Shown: one piece after another, positions 7,924 to 16,484 of the stretch
Layout of the letters: each line of letters opens with the position of its first letter
How positions within the stretch are numbered: the first letter of the stretch is position 1
DNA from: CALBPI01 sp039821605
GTDB taxonomy: Bacteria > Pseudomonadota > Gammaproteobacteria > Steroidobacterales > Woeseiaceae
Direction of reading: 5' to 3'
DNA length: 64,000 nt
NCBI GenBank assembly: GCA_039821605.1
Contig: JBCBNV010000002.1
Span: forward strand, 434,001 to 498,000
The notes under the pieces: model-generated
The model's database searches: none
What the model was told of the DNA's origin: nothing
The model's input: the letters and a program-made list of their open reading frames with translations, nothing else
Translations under genes and position numbers: made by a program

Positions 7924-8601
7924 ATGACCAACAAACCCGAACTGCTGACGCCAGACAACGCGCAGATCATCTTCATCGACCACCAGCCGCAGATGGCCTT
8001 CGGTGTCGCATCGATCGACCGGCAGACGCTCAAGAACAATGTCGTCGCACTGGCGAAGGCCGCGAAGCTGTTCAACATCCCGACCACGATCACGACTGTC
8101 GAGACCACGTCGTTCTCGGGCTACACCTACCCCGAACTGCTGGGCGTGTTCCCGGAGAACGACATCCTCGAGCGCACGTCGATGAACTCGTGGGACGACC
8201 AGAAGGTGCGGGACGCATTGGCCGCCAATGCTCGCAAGAAAGTCATCGTCTCGGGTCTCTGGACGGGCATCTGCAACAACATGTTCGCGTTCTCTGCCAT
8301 GGCCGACGCCGGCTACGAGATCTACATGGTCGCCGATGCGTCGGGCGATACGACACTCGCGGCCCACGATGCGTCGATGACACGCATGGCGCAGGCCGGT
8401 GTTGTCCCGATGACGACATTGCAGACGATCCTCGAGCTCCAGCGCGACTGGGCCAAGCGTGACACCTATGACGGCGTCATGGACATCGTCCGTGAGCACA
8501 TGGGTGCCTACGGCATGGGCGTCGATTACGCCTACACGATGGTCCACAAAGCCGACGAGCGCGTCGAGCACGGCCCGACGATCGACCCGGTCGCGGCCTG
8601 A
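7924..8601 (+). CDS. Isochorismatase-like cysteine hydrolase (YcaC type)
   Basis: A 225-residue cysteine hydrolase of the isochorismatase fold. The catalytic Asp-Lys-Cys set is visible as Asp19 (IIFIDHQPQ), Lys106 (ARKKVIVSGLW) and Cys117 (TGICNN). The SGLWT run followed by AMADAGYEIYMVADASGDT matches the YcaC subgroup, which forms homo-octamers and whose natural substrate is unsettled. AAGGAG lies before ATG 7924. It follows pirin and precedes the Tat-exported amidohydrolase by 27 bases, so the three probably form one LysR-controlled operon; pirin beside YcaC-like hydrolases is a frequent pairing in Proteobacteria. Confidence 0.9.
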   Translation: MTNKPELLTPDNAQIIFIDHQPQMAFGVASIDRQTLKNNVVALAKAAKLFNIPTTITTVETTSFSGYTYPELLGVFPENDILERTSMNSWDDQKVRDALAANARKKVIVSGLWTGICNNMFAFSAMADAGYEIYMVADASGDTTLAAHDASMTRMAQAGVVPMTTLQTILELQRDWAKRDTYDGVMDIVREHMGAYGMGVDYAYTMVHKADERVEHGPTIDPVAA

Positions 8602-8628
8602 GGCCGCGTTCGACGACGGGAGCCTGAT

Positions 8629-10473
8629 ATGCAAAGCAACGACACCTCGGCAACCAGTCTTTCCCGCCGGCAGTTCATGGCTGCGGCGAGTGCGCTTGCC
8701 GGTGCCTCTGTGTTGGGTACCGCCGCGGCCGCCGAAGACGCCACGCTCGTTCTCACGGACGCCAACATCATCACGCAGGACCCGACACAACCCGAGGCAA
8801 GCGCCATCGCGTTGCGCAACGGCGTCGTTCAGGCCGTGGGCAGCGAACGCCAGGTGCGCGCCTACATCGGTCGCGACACCGAGGTCATCTCGGTGGGCGG
8901 GCGCACAGTAATCCCGGGTCTCAATGACAGCCACATGCACCCAACGCGCGCTGGGCGGTTCTACGCGCTCGAGTTGCGCTGGGATGGCCTGCCCACGCTC
9001 GAGGCCGGGCTTAACCGGATTCGCGAGCAGGCGAAGAACACACCCGACGGGCAGTGGGTGCGTGTCATCGGCGGCTGGTCGCCGTTCCAGTTCGCGGAAC
9101 GCCGCATGCCCACGCCGGCCGAACTCACGAAGGCCGCACCGGACACGCCCGTTTACGTGCTGTTTCTCTACAGTCAGGGCTTCCTGAATAAGGCGGCCGT
9201 CGATGCGCTGGGTCTTTCGCCCGGCATGCAGACGCCGCCGGGCACGGCCTATGAGTTCACGGCGGATGGCGGCGCCATCATTCACGCGAAGCCGAATCCG
9301 GACCTGCTGTACGGCACCATTGGCGCGTTGCCGCCCATGACCGCGGCGCAACAGGCGGTGTCGACGAAGCACTTCTACGCCGAGCTCAACCGCTTCGGCC
9401 TGACGAGCGTCATCGATGCGGGGGGTGGTGGTCACCACTTCCCCGAGGACTACCGCGGTTCCGAGGCGTTGGCACTGGCGGGCGAACTGCCTGTGCGCAT
9501 TTCGAAGTACTTGTTCCCGCAGTCCAAGGGCCGCGAGCTCGAGGAGTTTCAGCGGTGGACGGCCGACTGGCAGGTAAACGTCAATCGTGCCGAAGCGCTC
9601 ATGAATGCCTACGTCGTGCGCGGCGGCGGCGAGTTTCTCGCCTGGGCTGCCGGCGACTACGAGAACTTCCTCGACGACCGGCCGGACATTACAACGCGAC
9701 CCCGCTGGCGCGAACAGCTGCTGGGCGTTACCCGGCACTTGTTGGCGAACCGTTGGCCCTTGCGGATCCACGCGACCTACGACGAGAGCATCAACCACAT
9801 TCTCGACGTATTCGAAGTCGCGCACGCGCAGGAGGTCTCCGAAGGCCGGCTTGGATTCGGGGGCATTCGATTTGCCATCGACCACGGCGAAACGCTGCAG
9901 CGCCCGACGTTGGCGCGCATCAAAGCACTTGGTGGCGGTATGGCGATGCAGGCGCGCATGGCCTATGCCGGAGAGTACTTCCTTGAACGCTACGGCGAAG
10001 CCGCGACGCGCCGCGCGCCGCCCTTGCGTGATGTCGTCGATGCCGGCCTGCCGCTGGGGCTCGGCTCCGATGCGACGCGTGTTGCGAGCTACAACCCCTG
10101 GCTCACGCTGTACTGGGCAACAACGGGCCGCAGCATCGGCGGCACGCTGCTGCACGGTCCCGAGCAGCAGCTGAGCCGGCGCCAGGCACTGTTCCAACAC
10201 ACCGTGGGATCGGCCTGGCTCAGCCAGGAAGAGGTGCTCAAAGGGCGCCTCAAGCCGGGCCAGTTCGCCGACCTCGCGGTGCTCAACGCAGCCTACCTCG
10301 AGGTCGACGATGAAGACCTGCGCAGGATCGAGAGCGAACTCACCGTGACGGGCGGTCGCATCGTGCATGCAAGCGGCGATTTCGCGTCGCGGGCCCCGGA
10401 ATTGCCGGCGATCGAACCGGCCTGGTCACCCGTGGCTGAGTACGGCGGCTTCTACCGTGACGGCGGTGCGTAA
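8629..10473 (+). CDS. Tat-exported amidohydrolase (YtcJ/amidohydrolase 3)
   Basis: A 614-residue metal-dependent hydrolase. The N-terminus has a Tat signal (SRRQFMAAASALAGASVLG) ending near AAAAED, so the enzyme should fold with metals in the cytoplasm and act in the periplasm. The first metal motif is DSHMHPT; later His residues are at RIHATYDE and AIDHGE, and Asp in LGSDATRVAS, the usual amidohydrolase-superfamily order. LTDANIITQDP and GRTVIPGLNDSHMH place it in the YtcJ-like family 3 group; the substrate is unknown. It is the third gene of the pirin operon and is followed by a short frame and a cupin gene. Confidence 0.88.
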   Translation: MQSNDTSATSLSRRQFMAAASALAGASVLGTAAAAEDATLVLTDANIITQDPTQPEASAIALRNGVVQAVGSERQVRAYIGRDTEVISVGGRTVIPGLNDSHMHPTRAGRFYALELRWDGLPTLEAGLNRIREQAKNTPDGQWVRVIGGWSPFQFAERRMPTPAELTKAAPDTPVYVLFLYSQGFLNKAAVDALGLSPGMQTPPGTAYEFTADGGAIIHAKPNPDLLYGTIGALPPMTAAQQAVSTKHFYAELNRFGLTSVIDAGGGGHHFPEDYRGSEALALAGELPVRISKYLFPQSKGRELEEFQRWTADWQVNVNRAEALMNAYVVRGGGEFLAWAAGDYENFLDDRPDITTRPRWREQLLGVTRHLLANRWPLRIHATYDESINHILDVFEVAHAQEVSEGRLGFGGIRFAIDHGETLQRPTLARIKALGGGMAMQARMAYAGEYFLERYGEAATRRAPPLRDVVDAGLPLGLGSDATRVASYNPWLTLYWATTGRSIGGTLLHGPEQQLSRRQALFQHTVGSAWLSQEEVLKGRLKPGQFADLAVLNAAYLEVDDEDLRRIESELTVTGGRIVHASGDFASRAPELPAIEPAWSPVAEYGGFYRDGGA

Positions 10474-10522
10474 TCGATACGCAGCTTGCTCGAGCGTGAT
10501 CCGGCAGATAAAGATACCGTTC

Positions 10523-10633
10523 ATGAACGGCTATTTAGTCCATCGCTCCAGTGCGCTTGCGCCGCAGACCCCGCGGGCGCTTGCGGATGCCGTCCTGCGT
10601 CAGGCGCTGCGCGAACAGGAACTCAAGTCGTGA
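10523..10633 (+). CDS. Candidate 36-residue ORF coupled to the cupin gene
   Basis: ATG 10523 opens a frame that ends at TGA 10631-10633, overlapping the cupin GTG by three bases (GTGA). The predicted peptide begins MNGYLVHRSSALAPQTPRAL and continues as an Ala/Leu/Arg/Glu helix (ADAVLRQALREQELKS). Third positions in the helix part are GC-rich like a true gene. No strong ribosome site is seen. It could be a real small protein, a coupling leader for the cupin, or chance. Confidence 0.4.
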   Translation: MNGYLVHRSSALAPQTPRALADAVLRQALREQELKS

Positions 10634-11325
10634 GTGCGGGCCACCAGGCCCTCAATGGTGACCTTGCGGCGCGTGTTGCCGTCGACACGGCAGCCATGGA
10701 CTGGTCGGCGAGTCCGAGCGGCACGGTGTGGCGCAAGCGTGTGCACCTCGTAGGGCCGCCCGAGTCGGGGCAGGTGACCTCGGTTGTGCGCTACCAGCCG
10801 GACGCGTCGTTTCCAAGCCACGATCATCCCGAAGGCGAGGAGATCCTTGTGCTCGACGGGGTTTTCTCCGACGAGCATGGTGACTGGCCTGCAGGCACCT
10901 ACCTGCTTAACCCCGAAGGCTTTCGGCACACGCCATTCTCAAAACCAGGCTGCACGCTGCTTGTGAAGCTGCGCCAGTTTCCAGGGCGTGATCGTGAACA
11001 CCATGTCATCGACACGACGGCGCTCACGTGGCAGCCGGGCGACCGTACGGGCATCTTGCGCAAGTCGCTGTACGCCCAGCGTGGTTTCAGCGACCGCATG
11101 GCGCTCGAGCGCTGGGACGCTGGCGCCGAACCCGGCCCGCAACACGATGCCGGCGGTATCGAATACTTCGTGATCTCCGGTGCGTTCCAGGACGAGGACG
11201 GCGCGTATGAGGCCGGCGCGTGGCTGCGCCTGCCCGCAGGCCGGCGCCATACGCCGCGCAGCATTGATGGCTGCACGCTGTACGTGAAGCGTGGCGGGCT
11301 CAGCTATCTGCGCGGCGCGGCGTAG
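10630..11325 (+). CDS. Double-cupin protein related to ChrR cupin domains
   Basis: A 231-residue protein with two cupin domains in tandem. The first has metal-ligand candidates in PSHDHPEGEEILVLDG and GFRHTPFS; the second in GPQHDAGGIEYFVISG and GRRHTPRS. Each ends in a GCTL(L/Y)VK strand. The sequence resembles the C-terminal cupin of anti-sigma factor ChrR, but no N-terminal zinc-binding anti-sigma domain is present. GTG 10630 is preferred because the cupin homology starts soon after and AGGAA lies upstream; the longer frame from 10486 would add an atypical Cys-rich segment. The start overlaps the stop of a 36-residue frame. Confidence 0.8.
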   Translation: MSAGHQALNGDLAARVAVDTAAMDWSASPSGTVWRKRVHLVGPPESGQVTSVVRYQPDASFPSHDHPEGEEILVLDGVFSDEHGDWPAGTYLLNPEGFRHTPFSKPGCTLLVKLRQFPGRDREHHVIDTTALTWQPGDRTGILRKSLYAQRGFSDRMALERWDAGAEPGPQHDAGGIEYFVISGAFQDEDGAYEAGAWLRLPAGRRHTPRSIDGCTLYVKRGGLSYLRGAA

Positions 11326-11440
11326 CGCGCCGCCAGCGAGATGCGGACGCCAATGACACTTCTTTACACTGGCTGCCGCTAGCTGACGGTCAACGATCTA
11401 GCCTTTGGGGCGTTGAATACGCACACCTGGAGGCACCCCC

Positions 11441-11872
11441 ATGCAGATTCTCCCCGCCGCGATGGCAACGCTTGCCATCATTCTCATGTTTACCGCAGCT
11501 CACGCCGAACCCACGCCCGAGGCACAGGCTGCGATTGCCGAACGCCTTTCCCAAACGGCAGAGGCTCTGGAGCTCACAGATTCTCAGCGCGAGTCCTTCG
11601 CGGCGGTGCTCGAGACGCAACTGCTCGCGCAGCGCGACCTGCTGGTCAGCTATGGCATCGACCCCACAGATGCGGCTGAGGGTCTGGCCGAGTTGGGGCG
11701 TGGTGATCGCCGCGAGCTGCGCAAGGCGCTCGACGCGCTGCGCCGTGAGACGACAGATGCACTGTCCGATGTGCTCAGTGAAGAGCAGCTCGAGACCTTC
11801 TCGGAGCTCGAAGCGGAACGGCAGGCGGCGCAGCGCGCTGAAATTCGCGACCGGATGCGCGGGAGGTTCTGA
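11441..11872 (+). CDS. Spy/CpxP-like periplasmic helical protein
   Basis: A 143-residue exported protein: signal peptide (MATLAIILMFTAAHA) cut near AHAEP, then an almost wholly helical, charged body. Two LTxxQ-like motifs (LTDSQ and LSEEQ) flank a helical hairpin, as in Spy and CpxP, periplasmic chaperones and inhibitors of the CpxA sensor. GGAGG precedes ATG 11441. It is the first gene of a set with a membrane hydroxylase, a response regulator and a histidine kinase, matching the role of a Cpx-type accessory protein. Family assignment rests on motif and context. Confidence 0.7.
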   Translation: MQILPAAMATLAIILMFTAAHAEPTPEAQAAIAERLSQTAEALELTDSQRESFAAVLETQLLAQRDLLVSYGIDPTDAAEGLAELGRGDRRELRKALDALRRETTDALSDVLSEEQLETFSELEAERQAAQRAEIRDRMRGRF

Positions 11873-12672
11873 TGCAAGCGCTGCAGAGCCTGTTCCTTGT
11901 CGTGTTGCTGGTGTCGGTGTTCTCGGAGTACCGATGGGCCCGACGCCAGTCCCGCGAGGTCTATAACCTGCGCGAGACACTGAGCAATCTCTCCATGGCT
12001 GTCGTCAACGGCCTCATCAAGCCGCTGACGCTGGCCTGGGGCTTGTTCCTCATGTCGCGCGTTGAGGGCTGGCAGCTCTGGCGGATGCCCGAAGGGCTCG
12101 GCAGCTTCATTGTCACCTTCGTGGTGGTCGACCTGGCGTACTACTGGTATCACCGGGCCTCGCACGAGATTGCGGCGCTTTGGACGATGCACTACACGCA
12201 CCACTCGAGCCCCTGGATGAACCTGACCACGGCGTTGCGCCTCAATTGGGTGGCCAAATTTGTGAGCCCCGTGTTCTTCCTGCCGCTCGTGCTCGTTGGG
12301 TTCTCGCCCACTTATGTATCCGCGTCGTTGGCGCTCGGCCTGCTCTACCAGTTCTTCCTGCACACGGAAGCCGTAGGCAAGTTCGGTGCCTTCGAGGGTG
12401 TGTTGCTCAACACGCCGTCGGCGCACCGCGTACACCACGGCGCCAACGCCGAGTACATTGATCGTAACTACGCGGGCGTGTTCATTGTCTGGGATCGTCT
12501 GTTCGGCACCTATATGCCGGAGATCGCGCCCGTCCGATACGGTGTGACCACGGGCTTCGCCGGGCACAACCCGTTCGTTGTGCAGTTCCGTCCACTCTGG
12601 CAGTTTGTACGCGGGCGGTGGCGGCGCGAGCGCCACGTTCGCAAGTCTTTGGACGCACCGACGATTCCCTGA
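11872..12672 (+). CDS. Sterol desaturase / fatty acid hydroxylase family membrane enzyme
   Basis: A 266-residue integral membrane di-iron enzyme. The histidine clusters are HRASHE, HYTHHS and HRVHHG, plus HTEA earlier in the last third, the signature of the fatty-acid-hydroxylase superfamily. Hydrophobic helices lie near residues 1-20, 40-60 and 125-160. Members hydroxylate or desaturate membrane lipids, sterols or carotenoids; the substrate here is unknown. The ATG overlaps the stop of the Spy-like gene by one base (TGATG), and the next gene follows by two bases, so it is embedded in the two-component operon. Confidence 0.9.
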   Translation: MQALQSLFLVVLLVSVFSEYRWARRQSREVYNLRETLSNLSMAVVNGLIKPLTLAWGLFLMSRVEGWQLWRMPEGLGSFIVTFVVVDLAYYWYHRASHEIAALWTMHYTHHSSPWMNLTTALRLNWVAKFVSPVFFLPLVLVGFSPTYVSASLALGLLYQFFLHTEAVGKFGAFEGVLLNTPSAHRVHHGANAEYIDRNYAGVFIVWDRLFGTYMPEIAPVRYGVTTGFAGHNPFVVQFRPLWQFVRGRWRRERHVRKSLDAPTIP

Positions 12673-12674
12673 GG

Positions 12675-13403
12675 ATGGCAGCACAGATTGACACTATGGC
12701 CGATTCGAACATCAACGTATTGCTCGTCGACGACGATGTCGCCTTCACGGATCTCGTGGCGGAGTTCCTGGACGCCGAAGGCGGGTTCGCCGTGACTCGC
12801 CGCCACGATGGTGCGGCGGGTGTGTCCGCGGCCGCGGCGGGCACCTTCGACGTGATCGTGCTCGACGTGGGCTTGCCCGAGCTCAACGGCTTCGAGGCCC
12901 TGCGCCGCATTCGGAGCGAGGTTGATACGCCGGTGGTGATGCTAACCGCGCGCGGCGACGACATTGACCGCATTCTCGGGCTCGAAATCGGCGCCGATGA
13001 CTACGTCCCAAAACCCTGCAATCTGCGCGAGCTTGTCGCGAGAATCCGCGCCATCCTGCGTCGACAGGCGCGCGTGGAGAGCGCGGAGCTGGCGTCGGAC
13101 GTGCTGCAGGTGGGCGACCTGCGCCTGGAGCCTGGTGCACAGTCCGTGGTACTGGGTGACACGGCTGTTGCGCTGACGGGCGCGGAGTACCTCGTGCTCG
13201 AAGCGCTGGTTCGCGACGCGGGAACGGTCGTGTCTAAGGACGCGATCGCCCGACACGCGTTGGGCCGTCGCATCCTGCCTTACGACCGCAGTGTTGATGC
13301 GCACATCGCCAACCTGCGCAAGAAACTGGGGCCCCTGCCCGAGGGTGGTCAGCGGATCAAGACCGTACGCGGCCGGGGCTATCTGTATGTGTCGACGGCA
13401 TGA
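12675..13403 (+). CDS. OmpR/CpxR-family response regulator
   Basis: A 242-residue regulator. The receiver domain starts VLLVDDDVAF with the acidic pair; the phospho-acceptor is Asp64 in IVLDVGLPEL, Thr/Lys follow at LTARG and YVPKPCN. The C-terminal winged helix contains LTGAEYLVLEAL and the recognition region around SVDAHIANLRKKLG and IKTVRGRGYLY. CpxR is the closest named member by pattern. ATG 12675 begins 2 bases after the hydroxylase stop; ATG 12696 (MADSNINVLL) is an equally possible start, since neither has a well-placed ribosome site. The kinase gene overlaps its end by four bases. Confidence 0.93.
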   Translation: MAAQIDTMADSNINVLLVDDDVAFTDLVAEFLDAEGGFAVTRRHDGAAGVSAAAAGTFDVIVLDVGLPELNGFEALRRIRSEVDTPVVMLTARGDDIDRILGLEIGADDYVPKPCNLRELVARIRAILRRQARVESAELASDVLQVGDLRLEPGAQSVVLGDTAVALTGAEYLVLEALVRDAGTVVSKDAIARHALGRRILPYDRSVDAHIANLRKKLGPLPEGGQRIKTVRGRGYLYVSTA

Positions 13404-14755
13404 GCCGGTTCTTCTGGCGCATCCTGCTCTCGACCTGGCTGGCCGTGGCTGGGACCACAGCGGTGACGCTCTGGGTGGCCACGCTTATTCCGGTTTCGGA
13501 CACCACGATCGCATCCGGGCACCGGATGGATCGGCTCGTCGCGCTCGTGGCGCGTGATTTGCGCGCCGCGCAATCGGGTCTGATGGCCGATGACCATCTG
13601 GGCGCGGCACGTGACGCTGCGCTGGATCTGGCGCCCATGTTCGACGTGTTCATCCTGGCGCCTGATGGTCGCGACGTACTGGGCCGAGACGTCTCGGATG
13701 ACGTTCGCGGTGCGTTGCGGGCGGGCGCCGAAAGCCGGAAAGGCGCTGGTGCGCCGCGGGCGCCGCGCGTTGTCTTCGAGGACGCGGATCTATCCGGCTA
13801 TACCGTTGTCGCCGTGGAGCCCGTCGCGCCTATCAGCCGCACCTTGGCGCGGCGCGACGTCCGCCTGGTGCAAGTCGCCTTGCTGGCGGTCGCCAGTGCG
13901 CTGGCGGCCGTCCTGCTGGCCCGGTTCGTCGTGCGTCCCGTGCGGGCTTTGCAGCAGGCGGGTCGCCGGGTGGCAGCCGGTGACCTCAGCGTTCGCGTCG
14001 CACACAGTGTTGGCGCGCGAACAGACGATATCGCCCAGCTGGCGCACGACTTCGATGCGATGACGGCGCGAATCGACACGCTGCTGTCCTCGCAACAGCG
14101 GCTCATGCGCGATGTGTCTCACGAGCTGCGCTCACCGCTGGCACGGTTGCAGGCGCTCATTTCCATCGCGCGCCAATCGGGTTCCGACGCGGACCTCGAG
14201 CGGCTCGACCGCATGGAGGGCGAGCTCGAACGCCTTGACGCACTGATTGGCGACATCCTGACTTTCGCGCGGCTTCAGGCGCGCGCGGAAGTCGAGCGCC
14301 ACCCGACCGACATTGTCGATCTTGTGCAGACTGTGTGCGATGACGCCGCCATTGAAGCTCAGGTCGAGCACAAGCAGGTCCTGTTCGAGGCCCAGGAGAC
14401 GCCCGTCATCGAGGTGGACAGCGGCCTCGTGCACAGCGCCATCGACAATGTGGTGCGCAACGCACTGCGGCACACGCCGGCGGCGACTGCCGTGCGCGTC
14501 AGCGTGGACGGCAATGGCGCCCGTGTACGCGTCACCGTCGAAGACGACGGGCCCGGGGTTCCCGAGTCGTTATTGACGGAAATCTTCGAGCCGTTCGTTC
14601 GCGTTGACAGTGCGCAACCCGGTCGCTATGCCTCCGGCGGTATCGGGCTCGCCATCGCACAACGAAGCGTGCGCTTGCACGCGGGTGTGATTCGCGCGAC
14701 CAACCGAGACCCGCACGGTCTGCGTGTCGAAATCGTCCTGCCAACCCTGCACTGA
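13400..14755 (+). CDS. CpxA-like sensor histidine kinase
   Basis: A 451-residue membrane kinase. TM1 is near residues 8-30, a periplasmic sensor of about 120 residues follows, and TM2 is near 155-175. A HAMP linker (VRPVRALQQAGRRVAAGDLS) leads to the HisKA helix with the phospho-acceptor His241 in RDVSHELRSPLARLQ. The ATPase domain has the N box (DNVVRNALRH), G1 (VEDDGPGVP) and G2 (GGIGLAIAQ). The layout and short periplasmic domain fit CpxA. The start overlaps the regulator stop (ATGA). With the Spy/CpxP-like gene upstream this suggests an envelope-stress circuit. Confidence 0.93.
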   Translation: MSRFFWRILLSTWLAVAGTTAVTLWVATLIPVSDTTIASGHRMDRLVALVARDLRAAQSGLMADDHLGAARDAALDLAPMFDVFILAPDGRDVLGRDVSDDVRGALRAGAESRKGAGAPRAPRVVFEDADLSGYTVVAVEPVAPISRTLARRDVRLVQVALLAVASALAAVLLARFVVRPVRALQQAGRRVAAGDLSVRVAHSVGARTDDIAQLAHDFDAMTARIDTLLSSQQRLMRDVSHELRSPLARLQALISIARQSGSDADLERLDRMEGELERLDALIGDILTFARLQARAEVERHPTDIVDLVQTVCDDAAIEAQVEHKQVLFEAQETPVIEVDSGLVHSAIDNVVRNALRHTPAATAVRVSVDGNGARVRVTVEDDGPGVPESLLTEIFEPFVRVDSAQPGRYASGGIGLAIAQRSVRLHAGVIRATNRDPHGLRVEIVLPTLH

Positions 14756-14818
14756 GGCGGCAATGCGTTAAGCTCCCGCGCTGGGGATAGGAACAAAGCT
14801 CGAAGAGCCGGGGGGCTC

Positions 14819-16378
14819 ATGCATCTCGAAGCGCTGGATCTGGGTGTCGTTGCCGCCTACGCCATCCTTCTGCTCGTCATCGCGCAGTGGGTGTCGCGCG
14901 AGAAGGCGGGCCACAAGAAGGACGCGACCGATTACTTCCTGGCTGGCCGGGCACTGCCCTGGTGGGCGATCGGAGCGTCGCTGATCGCGGCCAACATCTC
15001 GGCCGAGCAGATCATCGGCATGTCGGGCTCGGCCTGGGTCATGGGCATCGCCATTGGCGCGTACGAGTGGATGGCCGCACTCACGCTCGTGGTCGTGGCC
15101 AAGTGGTTGCTGCCCGTCTTCCTCAAGCACGACATCTACACGATGCCGCAGTTTCTCGAGGAGCGCTACGACCACCGCGTGCGCAGTGTCATGGCCTGCT
15201 TCTGGCTCGGCATTTACGTGTTCGTGAATCTGACTTCGATTCTCTGGCTCGGCGCGCTGGCACTGAACACCGTCGCGGGTGTCGATCTCACCGTTGGGCT
15301 GGCGGCGTTGGGCCTGTTCGCGGCGGCGTACTCGCTCTATGGCGGTCTCAAGGCCGTCGCGCTGACCGATATCATCCAGGTCACGCTGCTTGTGTTCGGC
15401 GGCATGCTCATCGCTTGGATCTCACTCGATGCCGTGTCCGAGGGGCAGGGTGCGGTTGCCGGGTTTCAGACACTCGTTGAGCGGACGCCCGAACGCTTCG
15501 ACCTGATCTTCACGAAAGACTCGCCGCACTACATGAGCCTGCCCGGCCTTTCGGTGCTCATCGGCGGCATGTGGATCATGAATCTCTCTTACTGGGGCTT
15601 CAATCAGTACATCATCCAGCGCGCGCTGGCGGCCAAGGACACGCGGGAGGCGCAGAAAGGCATCCTGTTCGCGGCGTTTCTCAAGATGCTGATGCCCATC
15701 ATCATCGTGTTGCCCGGCGTCGCGGCGGCCATACTCGCGCCCGATCTCGAGGCGCCCGATCGCGCCTATCCGACCGTGATGAACCTGTTGCCCACGGGGA
15801 TACTGGGGCTCGTGTTTGCGGCGCTCATTGCGGCCATTGTGTCGTCGCTGGCGTCGATGATGAATTCAATTGCGACCATATTCACGATGGACCTCTACCG
15901 ACACATGCGACCGGTTGAGGGGTCGGCGCTTGTGCGCACGGGACGTATTGTCAGCTTCACGGCGATTGTCATTGCCATGCTTGTCGCCAAGCCACTGCTC
16001 GGCAACTTCAAGGAAGCGTTCCAGTACATCCAGGAGTTCACGGGCTTCTTTACGCCCGGCGTGTGCGCGCTGTTTCTGCTGGGCTTCTTCTGGCCGCGGA
16101 CGACGTCAAACGGCGCACTCGCGACGGCGCTGGGATCCGCGGTCTTGTCGCTCACCTTCAAACTCGTGTGGCCCGAGCTGCCGTTCATTGATCGCGTCGG
16201 GCTCGTGTTTGTGCTCTGCATTCTCGTGGGTATGGGTGTGTCGGCGATGCAGGGGGCCGAGTCACATCCAGACGCCATCGACTACGAGACGGTCGATACC
16301 GGGACCACGGCGGGTTTCAACGTCGGCGCGCTCGCGATCCTGGTCATGCTGGCCGCGCTCTACGCGACCTGGTGGTAG
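14819..16378 (+). CDS. Sodium:solute symporter (SSS/SGLT family)
   Basis: A 519-residue inner-membrane transporter with about 13-14 helices. The SSS signature is visible in the early YFLAGRALPWWAIGASL and ANISAEQIIGMSG, and later AALIAAIVSSLASMMNSIAT, where Ser residues coordinate sodium. The SGLT subgroup (sugars, inositol, sialic acid) is the best match by AGRALPWW and GMSGSAW; the substrate is not assignable. A GGGGGG tract sits 4 bases before ATG 14819. It follows the histidine kinase gene by about 60 bases and may be transcribed with it or alone. Confidence 0.92.
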   Translation: MHLEALDLGVVAAYAILLLVIAQWVSREKAGHKKDATDYFLAGRALPWWAIGASLIAANISAEQIIGMSGSAWVMGIAIGAYEWMAALTLVVVAKWLLPVFLKHDIYTMPQFLEERYDHRVRSVMACFWLGIYVFVNLTSILWLGALALNTVAGVDLTVGLAALGLFAAAYSLYGGLKAVALTDIIQVTLLVFGGMLIAWISLDAVSEGQGAVAGFQTLVERTPERFDLIFTKDSPHYMSLPGLSVLIGGMWIMNLSYWGFNQYIIQRALAAKDTREAQKGILFAAFLKMLMPIIIVLPGVAAAILAPDLEAPDRAYPTVMNLLPTGILGLVFAALIAAIVSSLASMMNSIATIFTMDLYRHMRPVEGSALVRTGRIVSFTAIVIAMLVAKPLLGNFKEAFQYIQEFTGFFTPGVCALFLLGFFWPRTTSNGALATALGSAVLSLTFKLVWPELPFIDRVGLVFVLCILVGMGVSAMQGAESHPDAIDYETVDTGTTAGFNVGALAILVMLAALYATWW

Positions 16379-16401
16379 CCCCCGGGGAGGCGTTCACATT
16401 G

Positions 16402-16439
16402 TTGACATAAAGCGGTCATCGAACCGTAAGACGGCCGTC
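16402..16439 (+). promoter_or_regulatory. Possible promoter and operator before the beta-helix gene
   Basis: TTGACA (16402-16407) is a perfect -35. The best -10 is TAAGAC at 19 bases spacing, which is weak. The perfect palindrome GACGGCCGTC (16430-16439) lies over the expected start region and could be an operator. This gap separates the symporter from the beta-helix gene. Confidence 0.3.
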
Positions 16440-16484
16440 ATAGCGTCGTAGGGCTAACTCCACCCTGCAAGAACGGTGATAACA

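Noticed and set aside
7885..10368. 827-codon open frame on the minus strand
   Set aside because: It is antisense to the isochorismatase-like and amidohydrolase genes, has no domain and is rich in Arg, Val and His, as expected for the reverse of a GC-rich gene.
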